Shown here in pieces: positions 43,780 through 53,012 of a stretch of 64,000 nt of DNA. A program made the translations under genes and the position numbers. Each line of letters opens with the position of its first letter. The first letter of the stretch is position 1. This DNA comes from Leptolyngbya sp. Cla-17 (GTDB lineage: Bacteria > Cyanobacteriota > Cyanobacteriia > Leptolyngbyales > Leptolyngbyaceae). Location: the NCBI RefSeq assembly GCF_016807185.1, contig NZ_JAEVYN010000002.1, positions 2,145,367-2,209,366 on the forward strand, read 5' to 3'. The notes below the pieces were generated by a model that ran no database searches, was not told the origin of the DNA, and saw only the letters and a program-made list of their open reading frames with translations.

Positions 43780-45927
43780 ATGGCGACATTTTTATTGGAA
43801 GTTGGAACAGAAGAATTGCCAGCAAGATTTGTGGATGAGGCGTTGGAGCAATGGCGATCGCGCATTCCCAACAGCCTTGCTGAACGATGCCTAACTCCAG
43901 AAAAAATTGAATACTTTGGCACCCCTCGCCGCCTTGCCGTAATTATTTGGGGGTTGCCAGAACGCCAGCCTGATCAGGAGGAAGAAGTGAAAGGTCCTCC
44001 AGCACAAGCGGCTTTTAAAGATGGTCAACCGACAAAAGCGGCGGTAGGGTTTGCTCAAAAACAGGGAGTCGCCCTGGCGGATCTAGAAGTTCGTCCGACG
44101 GAGAAGGGCGACTTTGTTTTTATGCGTAAAACAATTGTGGGGCAAGTAACCGCAGATATTTTAAAAATCTTGGTGCCAGAGTGGATTACGAAGCTAGAAG
44201 GCAAACGATTTATGCGTTGGTCGGACGGAGAGCTGAAGTTTCCTCGTCCCATTCGCTGGTTGGTGACCTTACTAAATGATGAGATACTGCCGATTGAACT
44301 GAGGAATGAATCGCAAGGATGCCACAGCGATCGCGTTTCCCAAGGTCATCGCGTGCTGCATCCAGCCGCCGTGAACATTACTCACGCTAAAGACTATGTG
44401 AACATTTTAGAGAGTGCCTTTGTACAAGTAGATGTTGAAAAACGTCACGCCTTGATAGAGCAGCAAATTCAAGCGGCGGCAGAAGCGGTGAATGGAGTCG
44501 CGGTGATCAATTCAACGCTGCTGCAAGAAGTGACAAATTTGGTAGAGTATCCATCGGCAGTGGTGGGCAAGTTTGATGCGGAGTTTTTGGAATTGCCAAC
44601 GGAAGTGATCACCACGGAGATGGAAAGTCATCAGCGCTATTTTCCAGTCCTAAAGCAGGCATCGGATGAACTGTTGCCTTATTTCATCACGATTTCCAAC
44701 GGCAATCCGAGTCAGGCAAGCCTGATTGCGAAAGGGAATGAGCGAGTCATTCGGGCGCGTTTGTCAGATGGAAAGTTTTTCTTTGATGCTGATCGCGCCA
44801 TTTCCTTAGAAAAGTATCTCCCTAAATTAGAAACGGTCACGTTCCAGCAAGACTTAGGATCGGTACGGGCAAAAGTTGATCGCATTGGTCGAGTGGCAGG
44901 GCATATTGTAGATCAACTCCAAAGTGAAGCCTGCGATCGCAGCCTGGTTGAAGAGGCGGCGCTGCTTTGCAAAGCGGATTTAGTGACGCAGATGGTGGGT
45001 GAGTTCCCAGAACTGCAAGGCGTGATGGGACAAAAATATGCGCTGGCATCAGGCAAACCCAAAGCAGTGGCGGATGCAATTTTTGAACATTATTTGCCAC
45101 GGGGTGCTGGAGATGCTTTGCCTGGTTCTCCAACGGGACAGGTAGTGGGATTAGCCGATCGCCTGGACACATTGGTCAGCATTTTTGGGCTAGGGATGAT
45201 TCCAACTGGTTCTTCTGATCCGTTTGCTTTGCGTCGGGCTGCCAATGCGATCGTCAATATCATTTGGTCAGCGAACTTGCCTATTAATCTGGCGCTTTTG
45301 CTGGATCAAGTTATTGCTGATTTTGCGGAGTCGTTTGCAGCAGTGTTAAAGCATCAGGTGGCGGAACTGCGGCAATTGCTACAAGATTTTTTCTTGCAGC
45401 GCATTCGCACATTGCTACAGGACGATCGCCAGATTGATTACGACTTGGTAAACGCCGTGCTAGGGGAAAACGATTTGGAATATACCCAGCGATCGCTAAC
45501 AGATTTGCTAGAAGTGCGCGATCGCGCTTTGTTCCTTCAATCCATTCGCAATGACGGCACGTTGGCAACGATCTATGAAACTGTCAATCGAGCTTCTCGC
45601 CTTGCGGCTCAAGGAACGCTGGATACACAGCAGCTTGATCCAACGACAGTGATTCAACCAGCCCTGTTTCAAAAAAAATCAGAGCAAGCTCTGTTTGATG
45701 CACTGAATCACGTGAATCAGCAAATGCAAGGAACCCGGAACTACCAAAAGCTGATAGAAGCTTTGCGACAGATCTCGCCCGCTGTCGCTAACTTTTTTGA
45801 TGGAGAAGATAGCGTGCTGGTGATGGACTCAGATTCAGCTATTAAGCAAAATCGTTTGAATCTATTAGGCATATTGCGAAACCATGCACGGGTATTGGCG
45901 GATTTTGGCGCGATCGTGAAGAGTTGA
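43780..45927 (+). CDS. glyS: Glycyl-tRNA synthetase beta subunit
   Basis: The 715-residue protein begins MATFLLEVGTEELPARFVDE, the family start, and contains GPPAQAAFKDGQPTKAAVGF, KRFMRWSDGELKFPRPIRWL, METTEMESHQRYFP-like TTEMESHQRYFPVL, GMIPTGSSDPFALRRAANAI and a C-terminal DALR-type anticodon domain. It pairs with GlyQ, which is not in the window. Length is typical. Confidence 0.96.
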   Translation: MATFLLEVGTEELPARFVDEALEQWRSRIPNSLAERCLTPEKIEYFGTPRRLAVIIWGLPERQPDQEEEVKGPPAQAAFKDGQPTKAAVGFAQKQGVALADLEVRPTEKGDFVFMRKTIVGQVTADILKILVPEWITKLEGKRFMRWSDGELKFPRPIRWLVTLLNDEILPIELRNESQGCHSDRVSQGHRVLHPAAVNITHAKDYVNILESAFVQVDVEKRHALIEQQIQAAAEAVNGVAVINSTLLQEVTNLVEYPSAVVGKFDAEFLELPTEVITTEMESHQRYFPVLKQASDELLPYFITISNGNPSQASLIAKGNERVIRARLSDGKFFFDADRAISLEKYLPKLETVTFQQDLGSVRAKVDRIGRVAGHIVDQLQSEACDRSLVEEAALLCKADLVTQMVGEFPELQGVMGQKYALASGKPKAVADAIFEHYLPRGAGDALPGSPTGQVVGLADRLDTLVSIFGLGMIPTGSSDPFALRRAANAIVNIIWSANLPINLALLLDQVIADFAESFAAVLKHQVAELRQLLQDFFLQRIRTLLQDDRQIDYDLVNAVLGENDLEYTQRSLTDLLEVRDRALFLQSIRNDGTLATIYETVNRASRLAAQGTLDTQQLDPTTVIQPALFQKKSEQALFDALNHVNQQMQGTRNYQKLIEALRQISPAVANFFDGEDSVLVMDSDSAIKQNRLNLLGILRNHARVLADFGAIVKS

Positions 45928-46268
45928 AGGCTTGAAAATTTAGTCCAAATTCAGTCCAGAGATTTTTTTGAAAATATATTAGTGCTGTAAAAGCCTTGTA
46001 TAAATGTCTATCAAGGGTTTAAACAAGGTGTGACTAATTGCGAGGGCAGCAATTAGTCGAGCTTCCCTTATCCAAATTTATAGCAACGGACGGAAGACTT
46101 AGGACAAGGGTCAATTCACAAAGCTCACGGGTGTTGATGTTCATCACCAATCTGTCCTAACACACCCGGCGACAGCTATACTAAGTAAAACATACTATGT
46201 TAACCTTAGTGTTTTTTGGTAGCAGTATACAGATGCGATCGCATCTGTATACTGCCCAAGCATCTTCT
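45928..46268. other. Intergenic region between convergent genes
   Basis: 341 bp between the ends of glyS and the minus-strand oxidoreductase gene. CTAATTGC/GCAATTAG at 46033-46055 forms an 8-bp stem with a 7-nt loop. A much longer palindrome lies near the oxidoreductase stop and is listed separately. No gene is seen. Confidence 0.5.
46223..46256. repeat. Perfect 34-bp palindrome centred on GCGATCGC
   Basis: The left half GCAGTATACAGATGCGA is followed directly by its exact reverse complement TCGCATCTGTATACTGC, so the 34 bp have no loop and the HIP1 octamer is at the centre. It lies 13 bp past the stop of the oxidoreductase gene and may work as a shared 3'-end hairpin for the two convergent genes, though no U-run follows on either strand. 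Confidence 0.85.
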
Positions 46269-47393
46269 CTAGGACTTGCCACCGGGGGGAGCCACATTAA
46301 TTAACTCTGGTTCTTTCGGACTTGGCTTACGCTTGATAGTTTGGTCAACCGTAGGGCGTTGATCTTGATCAAACTCATCTAACCTCACAAAGCGACCCGT
46401 CTCAATAGAACGGTAGAGCGCACGAATAATGTGAACGTCTATTAAACCTTCCTGACCTGATGGTTCTGGCTCTTTGTTATTCAAAATGCAATCTGAAAAG
46501 TAAACAAATTCAGCAGCAAGCTGATCATGTGGTTCAAACTTGCGCTCCTGCATTTCGCCATCAATCGTCAGGTAGTGTTTTATTTCTCCCTGAGATGCAT
46601 AAGCTGGCTTAACCAGCAAATCACCTTTGGTACCAACAACTTGATAGGTTGAAACCTTTGCTGCTCCAAAACTACAGGTAAAATTTGCCAAGCGATCGCC
46701 TGGGAACCGCAAGATCACACTGGTCATTTCCTCGACTTCTTGAAAGCGCTTTTCTCCGTTACTTGCGCTAGTCGCAAAAACTTCAATTGGCTCATCTTGA
46801 AACAGATAACGCGCAGCATTAATGCAATAGATCCCAATATCATCCAGCGTGCCGCCACCAATCTCCTTGTCAACTCGAATATTGCTTGCTTCAACTTGTT
46901 GAGTGAATACTGAATTAAAAATCCGCGGCTCTCCCAGTTGTCCCGAATTAACCACCTCCACTGCCTGCAAATTTGCTTCCTCTAGGTGCAGGCGGTAGGC
47001 AATCATCAGCTTCACGTCATTTTTTTGGACAGCTTGAATCATTGCCTCACATTCGTCTTCAGTGATTGCCATTGGCTTCTCACACAGCACATGAATTTTC
47101 GCATTAGCTGCCCGTACTGTGTAATCTCGGTGTAAGTGATTGGGTAGCGCGATATATACAGCGTCAATCAAGCCACTGCTCAAACAATCATCGTATTCCT
47201 CATAAGAAAAGGTGCGCTGCACTGAACTATATTGACCACTAATCTCCGTCAGCTTAACGGGGTCATCAGAAACAAGAGCAACCAGCTCAGAATTTTCAGC
47301 ATTTGCAAAAGCAGGTAGAGCAGCCGATTGGGCAAACCAACCGAGTCCAACTACGGCATAACGAATTTTTTGGTTAGAAGTATTTGAAGTCAT
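46269..47393 (-). CDS. Gfo/Idh/MocA-family oxidoreductase
   Basis: The 374-residue protein has an N-terminal Rossmann domain (YAVVGLGWFAQSAALPAFAN), the EKP motif with the conserved Lys (HVLCEKPMAITEDECEAMI), and a C-terminal substrate domain (GGGTLDDIGIYCINAARYLF). It resembles glucose-fructose oxidoreductase-like NADP enzymes. A charged, Pro-rich tail of about 35 residues (KRKPSPKEPELINVAPPGGK) is extra. The substrate, probably a sugar or inositol derivative, is unknown. It is not in an obvious operon. Confidence 0.92.
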   Translation of the reverse strand: MTSNTSNQKIRYAVVGLGWFAQSAALPAFANAENSELVALVSDDPVKLTEISGQYSSVQRTFSYEEYDDCLSSGLIDAVYIALPNHLHRDYTVRAANAKIHVLCEKPMAITEDECEAMIQAVQKNDVKLMIAYRLHLEEANLQAVEVVNSGQLGEPRIFNSVFTQQVEASNIRVDKEIGGGTLDDIGIYCINAARYLFQDEPIEVFATSASNGEKRFQEVEEMTSVILRFPGDRLANFTCSFGAAKVSTYQVVGTKGDLLVKPAYASQGEIKHYLTIDGEMQERKFEPHDQLAAEFVYFSDCILNNKEPEPSGQEGLIDVHIIRALYRSIETGRFVRLDEFDQDQRPTVDQTIKRKPSPKEPELINVAPPGGKS

Positions 47394-47552
47394 TGCTTAA
47401 TTTTTAGTGAGTGATTTGCGTTCATTCCTGAATCAAAATAGTGCCTAGCAACAAGTCACCTGTTCTTGTGTCGACTTAATTAGCTAACGCGTATCGCTGC
47501 TTGAAAGGCTTACTTCGCCCATCATTTTCGTGAAAAAAATCTCTAGAATGTA

Positions 47553-47592
47553 ACGTTTGTAAGGTTGCCATGTGACCAGTCCTTACAAACGT
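47553..47592. repeat. 12-bp perfect inverted repeat, possible terminator or operator
   Basis: ACGTTTGTAAGG (47553-47564) and CCTTACAAACGT (47581-47592) are exact reverse complements with a 16-nt loop. It lies 54 bp after the stop of the Thr-Pro-rich gene and 160 bp before the oxidoreductase start, both on the minus strand. A T7 run lies about 14 nt past the stem on that strand, too far for a clean terminator. Confidence 0.55.
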
Positions 47593-47645
47593 CAGCACCG
47601 ATCAGGGAGAATAAGACTCATCACCCACAGCTTAAAACTGAGCCT

Positions 47646-48146
47646 TTATTGCACCGGCGTAATAATTACTGCTCCGCCGGGCGCGGTGTTGGGATAGGTC
47701 TGAACGCCCTGGGGAGAAATTGTACTACCTTGAGGAGTGCTTCCGCCGGATGGTTGAGTCACCGTTCCTGAGCCGGAAGACGGGGTTATAACCGTGCCGC
47801 TTGGGGGGGTAACGGTACGAGGGGAAGTAATTGGAAAAGTACTAGTAGGTGTAGGCGTTGTGGTTCTGGGAGTAATGGTGGTAGGCGTTGTGGTTCTTGG
47901 GGTTGTAGTCCTGGGCGTTACTGTTCTGGGAGTTGTAGTCCTGGGTGTTACAGTACTGGGAGTTGTAGTCCTAGGGGTCGTGATGCTAGGCGTTGTAGTA
48001 CTAGGACCAGTAGGTGACGTGGGGAGAGTGCTATTACCAGGTGTTAAAGTGCCACCTGAAGGAATTTGAGATTGTGCAGAGCCATTTGGGGCAATGGCAA
48101 ATGCACTAATCAAGAGAGCAACGGTTTGAAAGAGTAGTTTTTTCAT
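47646..48146 (-). CDS. Secreted Thr-Pro repeat protein
   Basis: About 166 residues from ATG 48146 (MKKLLFQTVALLISAFAIAP, a signal peptide). The mature part is low complexity, dominated by TTPRTTTP, VTPRTTTP and related 8-residue units from about residue 45 to 115. A Gly/Ser/Thr-rich end follows (GTVTQPSGGSTPQGSTISPQ). The repeat is seen at DNA level as tandem copies of about 24 bp across roughly 47850-48005. An in-frame start at 48203 is possible but would bury the signal. Probably a flexible exported or wall-associated protein; function unknown. Confidence 0.65.
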   Translation of the reverse strand: MKKLLFQTVALLISAFAIAPNGSAQSQIPSGGTLTPGNSTLPTSPTGPSTTTPSITTPRTTTPSTVTPRTTTPRTVTPRTTTPRTTTPTTITPRTTTPTPTSTFPITSPRTVTPPSGTVITPSSGSGTVTQPSGGSTPQGSTISPQGVQTYPNTAPGGAVIITPVQ

Positions 48147-48248
48147 GGTGGTCCATTTCGCTTTTACTCCTATCACGGTAGGTCGTACCACAAGAGATGC
48201 CACCCACCAATGGTAAGAATGAGATCGCCAAGCTTTGCCCCTTCAGGA

Positions 48249-49322
48249 CTATTCCATATCCATCTCAATTCGTCCGATTCCTGTTCCAGCGTAGTAATTT
48301 CCCAGAATGGCACGATAGCCGTAGCCCTTCTCCGCCAGTCCTAAAGCTCCAACCTGGCTCATTCCCTTCCCTTGAAACGCATCTATTACAATATCGTCTG
48401 TCGCCGCATAAAGTGATTCCACCACTCCACCCCGATAACTGACAAACTCTCCTCTCGTGGAGTTTACTGCTTGTCGAGTAGTGTCTGTTTCGCTCTCGAT
48501 CCCTTTATAGACTTGATAGTACTCGTCATCACCCATGTCATAAAACTGACGATTTACGGGCTTAATGTGGTACGTCAATGCATACGATCGCGCCGCTACA
48601 GCTTGAGCTTTCAATGCTTCCATTGGCCAACTGGGTGACACTTCACTACCCACAACACTGTAAAGGTAATATTGCATACTGACATAGTTCACCGCCCACA
48701 AACGCCCTTCTTGAAGCACGAGCAGCATTCGTCCACGATAATCGCGATCGCCGACTCGAATTAACCCATTGGGAGTTGAGTCAATCACCACAACCGATGG
48801 AAGTTGCATCGAATCCAGCAGCAGCCCCTGTCCATCTGCTTCCACAGTGTAGGTAGACTGAGCCGGAAGGGTGTGAATCGGCCGCCCATTCACACCCAGT
48901 ATCACACCGCCCATGGACGTGCTAATCGGTAAAGTCGTTACTCCCGAAGCGATCGCCACCCTCATTTCAATTGCAGCATCAACCGATAAATTGGCAGGTA
49001 AAGGAATAGACGCTGCGACAGGTTTACGAAGTGGAGCCGTTGATTTTTTTTGAGGGAGCTTTTTAACAGAAACAGAGACCGGAACCGAACGAGGAGAGGG
49101 TGTCACGCGAGGGGAAGGCGACGCCGAAACCAATGATGGCATCGTTGACACCGACGTTGGCAGCATTGGCGTTGAAGTTGTCACTGAAGTAGGCGGAAGT
49201 GATGGTTGACTCTTCGCAAACGGTAGATTGAGCAATGGAATTAGCCCAAGCACTGGCACAATCAACCAGGGATTTTGCTTGATCCAATCAAAGATTGCAT
49301 GTCTATCCATGTTTTCAGGCAT
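48249..49322 (-). CDS. SpoIID/LytB domain protein
   Basis: The 357-residue protein has an N-terminal membrane segment (NPWLIVPVLGLIPLLNLPFA), a Ser/Thr/Pro linker (about 38-90) and a SpoIID domain (about 195-345: YSVVGSEVSPSWPMEALKAQ, AVAARSYALTYHIKP, VNSTRGEFVSYRGGVVESLY, GMSQVGALGLAEKGYGYRAI). SpoIID-type proteins are lytic transglycosylases or amidase enhancers acting on peptidoglycan. Starts at 49322 and 49310 are both possible and differ by four residues. Confidence 0.9.
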   Translation of the reverse strand: MPENMDRHAIFDWIKQNPWLIVPVLGLIPLLNLPFAKSQPSLPPTSVTTSTPMLPTSVSTMPSLVSASPSPRVTPSPRSVPVSVSVKKLPQKKSTAPLRKPVAASIPLPANLSVDAAIEMRVAIASGVTTLPISTSMGGVILGVNGRPIHTLPAQSTYTVEADGQGLLLDSMQLPSVVVIDSTPNGLIRVGDRDYRGRMLLVLQEGRLWAVNYVSMQYYLYSVVGSEVSPSWPMEALKAQAVAARSYALTYHIKPVNRQFYDMGDDEYYQVYKGIESETDTTRQAVNSTRGEFVSYRGGVVESLYAATDDIVIDAFQGKGMSQVGALGLAEKGYGYRAILGNYYAGTGIGRIEMDME

Positions 49323-50430
49323 TGCATTTGACCCATATTATGATATCTGCCAAAAATTTCCTCATGCATTTTAGCTCCGTAAACAAGTCTAAGAGCTATG
49401 TTGGTGAGTTTTTCGGTCAGATTTATAAATTTAAAAGCGATCGAACATTTGTATCAATCAAGATTCTCTCGTCTTTACTTGAGACTAAACTATAGACTCA
49501 AATGAGACAGTGAAACAACAATAAGAATTTTATTCTAAGTATTTAAGACCCATCAAAAAGCTTTTTTCTATCAAGAGCAGCATTTATGGTTTGGGCGGTT
49601 AGTTGCACGTACAAAATAGATACAGTCCAATACATAGAGTAGTAACTATCTAATATCATTCTCATTTTTGAAGCTGTCATCATTCTGAAGATGTAATTCT
49701 ACCAACTAAAGGAAATACCTCATTCAGCCGTCTGTATGGTTGTGTTGTTATACAGCTAACTTTGCCCCTACTTAATCCTGCTATGAGTAATCTGTAGGCA
49801 AACTGACAAATCCATGAATCAGCTGTATCGGATACTTCAATATAGTGTCGCTCAATGTGAAAGTGGCGATCGCCTCAGCCTATTGTCTTATTACTTGCCC
49901 TGAATGCCATTTATGTCAGCAACAGTAAGATTATTAACTGGTTATTTTGGTGAAGCAGAGCGATCGCCACAGGGCAGGCGCAGAGATTCCTTCATCGCCG
50001 ACCCTGCACTGAGCATGTCACTTTGATGGATTTAGTCACGCCTGCGATAGTCAAAACTTTTCAGGTGTGACAACAGCAAAAATTTCTTCGGCAATGTAAA
50101 AATAATGACCGGGTAGTAGGTACAGATTTCAAGTTTTAGCATAAGATTTCGACTCCCAAACCCTATTGCAAACCTTACACATTCATCATCGAGAGTTCAT
50201 TCTAGCTTTACCTATTTTGGAAGTAGCAACGTTATTTTTGAAACATAGGTTGTGTGGCATCAACCGAATGTGAGAAATCAAAGAGACAGCGGTAAGGGGG
50301 CTTATTGCTGTCTCTTTTTGTATGGGGGCTTCCATCAAAAGCTTCAACAATCTAGAGAGAATTCCAGATTGTTGCTCAATATCAGCTCTGTTTCGGCTTA
50401 ACTCAAAACTTACAACTTCTCCATTCGCCC
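49323..50430. other. Long intergenic region
   Basis: 1.1 kb without a supported protein gene. It is AT-rich with only short random ORFs. Motifs of the type TGAGACTAAA and AAATGAGACAG occur near 49480-49512, and similar ones recur on the other side of lysC (52450-52590). A strong intrinsic terminator for plus-strand transcription lies at 50280-50320, although no plus-strand gene precedes it, so an unannotated small RNA may be encoded here. Confidence 0.5.
50280..50320 (+). terminator. Intrinsic terminator without an upstream gene
   Basis: AAAGAGACAGC (50280-50290) pairs perfectly with GCTGTCTCTTT (50307-50317), and the stem runs into TTTTT. The nearest plus-strand gene ends more than 4 kb upstream. 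It could end a small RNA, or act in the other direction for lysC, whose stop is 110 bp away, though the minus-strand T-run is weaker. Confidence 0.6.
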
Positions 50431-52284
50431 TTATGCAAACATTTGAATTTGTCGATCGCCCGATAGCTCAAAGGCTGCATGGATCACCTGAAGTGCCTTT
50501 ACCCCGTCAGTTTCAGACACGACACAGCTAACCTTGATCTCAGATGTGGCAATCATTTCGATATTAATCTGATGATGGGCCAGGGCGGCAAACATCCGAG
50601 CTGCCACACCGGGCTGTTGCACCATTCCCGATCCGACAATGCTAACTTTGGCGATCGCAGCATTCAGCACAATGTCATCACAGTTCAACTCTGGTCTTGC
50701 TTCTTCTAAAACAAGTCGGGCTGTTTCCCCGTCCATTTGTGCCACCGTAAAGGCAATATCCCGCGTTGCAACATCATTGACCACGCGACACCGTTGAGAC
50801 TGAATAATCATATCTACGCTGATATTTTTGGCTGCCAAAAGTTGGAAGACTCGTGCCGCCATACCCGGACGATCAGGAATTGCACGAATCGCAATCCGAG
50901 CCTGTTTTCGATCCAGCGCCACACCCCGAACCGGGGGAAGGACTGAATGATGGGTGGCATCTTTAAAGTGCCCGATGGGACTAGATGCTGGCAGTTCGCT
51001 AGTTCTCATCTCTTGATAGGGAGAACTAGTGAGATTAAACGTGTTGCAGAGTGCCGCGATCGCCTTATCACAATCTGCTGCCATCACCACGCAGCTAACC
51101 TTTACCTCTGATGTGGAAATCATTTGAATATTCACTCCTGCTGCTGCTAGCGTAGTGAACATCTGCGCCGCTACACCCGGACGACCAATCATGCCAGCCC
51201 CAGCAATAGAGACTTTCGCGATTTGCTGCTCTACCATCACTTCCGCTTCCGTTGCTGCGGGGTCACCGCCACACAGAGCCGGAATAATCGCACTAGCAAC
51301 CGCTTCTGCTTGCCGCAGAGAGTCATGAGTCACCGTAAAAGCAATATCGTTTGTATTCCCTTCATGAATAGACTGAATGATTAGATCCACATTCAATGCT
51401 TGAGATGCAATTTCGCCAAATAACCGCGCCGCCACACCAGGATGATCGGGAACCCGCAGCAACGAAACCTTCGCCTGATCAGTATCGAATTCCACCGCAT
51501 CTACTGCGCGAGTCAATTCCAATCCATCTAGCGATCGTGGTTTAGGTGGAGGCGACACCACCCAAGTTCCAGGCTCATCCGTCCAGCTAGAGCGCACCAC
51601 TAACGGCACACCAAAATTGCGGGCAATCTCAACGGCACGAGGATGCAGCACTTTTGCACCCAAACTCGCAAGCTCTAGCATTTCGTCGCTCGTAATTTCT
51701 GCCAAAAGCTGAGCATCCGGCACCAGGCGTGGATCGGTTGTGAGAATGCCCGGAACATCCGTGTAAATCTCACAATAATCTGCACGTAGCGCAGCTGCCA
51801 AAGCCACCGCCGACGTATCTGAACCACCCCGCCCCAACGTTGTAATTTCTAGCTCATTGGTACTGCTAATCCCTTGAAACCCTGCCACCACCACCACTTT
51901 TCCTTGAGCCAAATGCCGTTTCAGCCGATCAGGTTCAATTCGTAAAATCCGCGCACGGCTATGCTCTGCCTCTGTCACAATGCCAACCTGTGCCCCTGTC
52001 ATTGAAAGAGCAGGCTGCCCTACTTCCTGCAACGCCATACTCAGTAACGCGATCGTGACTTGCTCTCCAGTAGACAGCAGCATGTCCATTTCACGTCGAT
52101 CAGGATTAGCTGAAATTTCGACAGCAAGCTTTACCAATCCATCGGTAGTCTTGCCCATTGCCGAGACGACCACAACTACCGAATTACCCGCGTCTACGGC
52201 TTGCTTGACTCGTTGAGCTACTGCTTGGATACGTTCTACCGTCCCAACAGACGTACCACCATATTTTTGAACAATAAGCGCCAT
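50431..52284 (-). CDS. lysC: Aspartate kinase with four ACT domains
   Basis: The 617-residue protein has a kinase domain beginning MALIVQKYGGTSVGTVERIQ with GRGGSDTSAVALAAALRADY and TDPRLVPDAQLLAEI. Two tandem ACT pairs follow (about 270-425 and 460-610), with motifs such as GRPGVAAQMFTTLAAAGVNI and QQPGVAARMFAALAHHQINI. The duplicated ACT module is the cyanobacterial form; it is the first enzyme of Lys/Thr/Met synthesis and subject to amino-acid feedback. Confidence 0.96.
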   Translation of the reverse strand: MALIVQKYGGTSVGTVERIQAVAQRVKQAVDAGNSVVVVVSAMGKTTDGLVKLAVEISANPDRREMDMLLSTGEQVTIALLSMALQEVGQPALSMTGAQVGIVTEAEHSRARILRIEPDRLKRHLAQGKVVVVAGFQGISSTNELEITTLGRGGSDTSAVALAAALRADYCEIYTDVPGILTTDPRLVPDAQLLAEITSDEMLELASLGAKVLHPRAVEIARNFGVPLVVRSSWTDEPGTWVVSPPPKPRSLDGLELTRAVDAVEFDTDQAKVSLLRVPDHPGVAARLFGEIASQALNVDLIIQSIHEGNTNDIAFTVTHDSLRQAEAVASAIIPALCGGDPAATEAEVMVEQQIAKVSIAGAGMIGRPGVAAQMFTTLAAAGVNIQMISTSEVKVSCVVMAADCDKAIAALCNTFNLTSSPYQEMRTSELPASSPIGHFKDATHHSVLPPVRGVALDRKQARIAIRAIPDRPGMAARVFQLLAAKNISVDMIIQSQRCRVVNDVATRDIAFTVAQMDGETARLVLEEARPELNCDDIVLNAAIAKVSIVGSGMVQQPGVAARMFAALAHHQINIEMIATSEIKVSCVVSETDGVKALQVIHAAFELSGDRQIQMFA

Positions 52285-52705
52285 GATTATGCCTCACCAA
52301 ACCTGACGCAAAAGACTTTTAAATCCGTACACTGACCCAAACACAGTACTCACTAAGCCTCAATTTTATCTAGGTTAATCACTTTGGTATACATCGATCC
52401 TCTCGTTAGATTGCCATAAAACCATACATTCTTAAGAAATATGCAAACCTAGACTCCGAGACTTGATGTTAGACTATATATGAGACTTAAGATCTTGATT
52501 TGAGATCAATTTCGTCTTGAGGAGAGATTTTCAAGACCATAAATGAGACTCGCTTGAAGTCCAAAAATCTCATTCTGAGACTAAAGTGGATGATCTTTTT
52601 GAGGATTGATGCTATCCCAAAATGAGAAGAAAATAGTCCAAAATACGGCTACATTGTTTACAACATGCGATCGCTCTTATGCTATTGTTGTTAACTGTGG
52701 AATGT
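52285..52705. other. Intergenic region with repeated GAGACT motifs and tRNA promoter
   Basis: 421 bp upstream of both lysC and tRNA-Tyr. TGAGACTT, TGAGACTCG and TGAGACTAAAG recur between 52450 and 52590. TTGTTT (52654-52659) and TATGCT (52678-52683), 18 bp apart, form a reasonable sigma-70 promoter for the tRNA genes. No ORF is supported. Confidence 0.45.
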
Positions 52706-52787
52706 GGGTCGATGCCCGAGTGGTTAATGGGGGCGGACTGTAAATCCGCTGGCTACGCCTACGCTGGTTCAAATCCAGCTCGGCCCA
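52706..52787 (+). tRNA. tRNA-Tyr (GTA)
   Basis: The cloverleaf is complete. The acceptor GGGTCGA pairs with TCGGCCC (one G-T pair), the anticodon GTA is at 52740-52742 in GGACTGTAAATCC, a long class II variable arm (GGCTACGCCTACGC) follows, and the T-arm is CTGGTTCAAATCCAG. The discriminator is A. CCA is not encoded. Confidence 0.95.
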
Positions 52788-52804
52788 TCCATAGTTTCAA
52801 ATCT

Positions 52805-52876
52805 GCCCGTGTGGCTCAGTGGTAGAGCACACCCTTGGTAAGGGTGAGGTCACGAGTTCAATCCTCGTCACGGGCT
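52805..52876 (+). tRNA. tRNA-Thr (GGT), attachment target of the CAST
   Basis: The acceptor GCCCGTG pairs with CACGGGC, the D-arm is GGCTCAGTGGTAGAGC, the anticodon GGT is at 52837-52839 in a CACCC/GGGTG stem, and the T-arm is ACGAGTTCAATCCTCGT. It sits 17 bp after tRNA-Tyr. The CRISPR-associated transposon begins at 52878, two bases past the discriminator, leaving the tRNA intact. Positions 52825-52842 are the protospacer of the element's homing crRNA. Confidence 0.95.
52822..52842 (+). other. Homing protospacer with GTA PAM in tRNA-Thr
   Basis: GTA (52822-52824) fits the 5'-GTN PAM known for Cas12k. The next 18 bases, GAGCACACCCTTGGTAAG, match the delocalised spacer at 17 of 18 positions (spacer T for C at position 9). 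The transposon terminus at 52878 is 53 bp past the PAM, within the range reported for type V-K transposition (about 50-66 bp). Confidence 0.88.
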
Positions 52877-52883
52877 TTGTACA

Positions 52884-53010
52884 TTCGCACATTAAATGTC
52901 GCAATTCGCAAATTAGTGTCGTTTCTGACGCGATTTGTCATTTTAGGTGCTTTTTTCGCAAATTAGTGTCGTTAATCATCGCACTTCTGGTTTTCGCAAA
53001 TTAATGTCGC
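52884..53010. repeat. TnsB-binding-site-like repeats at the CAST terminus
   Basis: Four direct copies read TTCGCACATTAAATGTCGC (52884-52902), TTCGCAAATTAGTGTCG (52905-52921 and 52955-52971) and TTCGCAAATTAATGTCGC (52993-53010). Two weaker forms lie between (GACGCGATTTGTCATT, CATCGCACTTC). Directly repeated TGACAAATTA-type sites behind a TGTACA end are the known layout of type V-K transposon ends, where TnsB binds. Confidence 0.85.
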
Positions 53011-53012
53011 TA

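Noticed and set aside
47794..48069. 91-codon plus-strand ORF rich in VVLGVV
   Set aside because: It is the antisense shadow of the Thr-Pro repeat gene; the repeat keeps stops out of several frames. There is no start signal.
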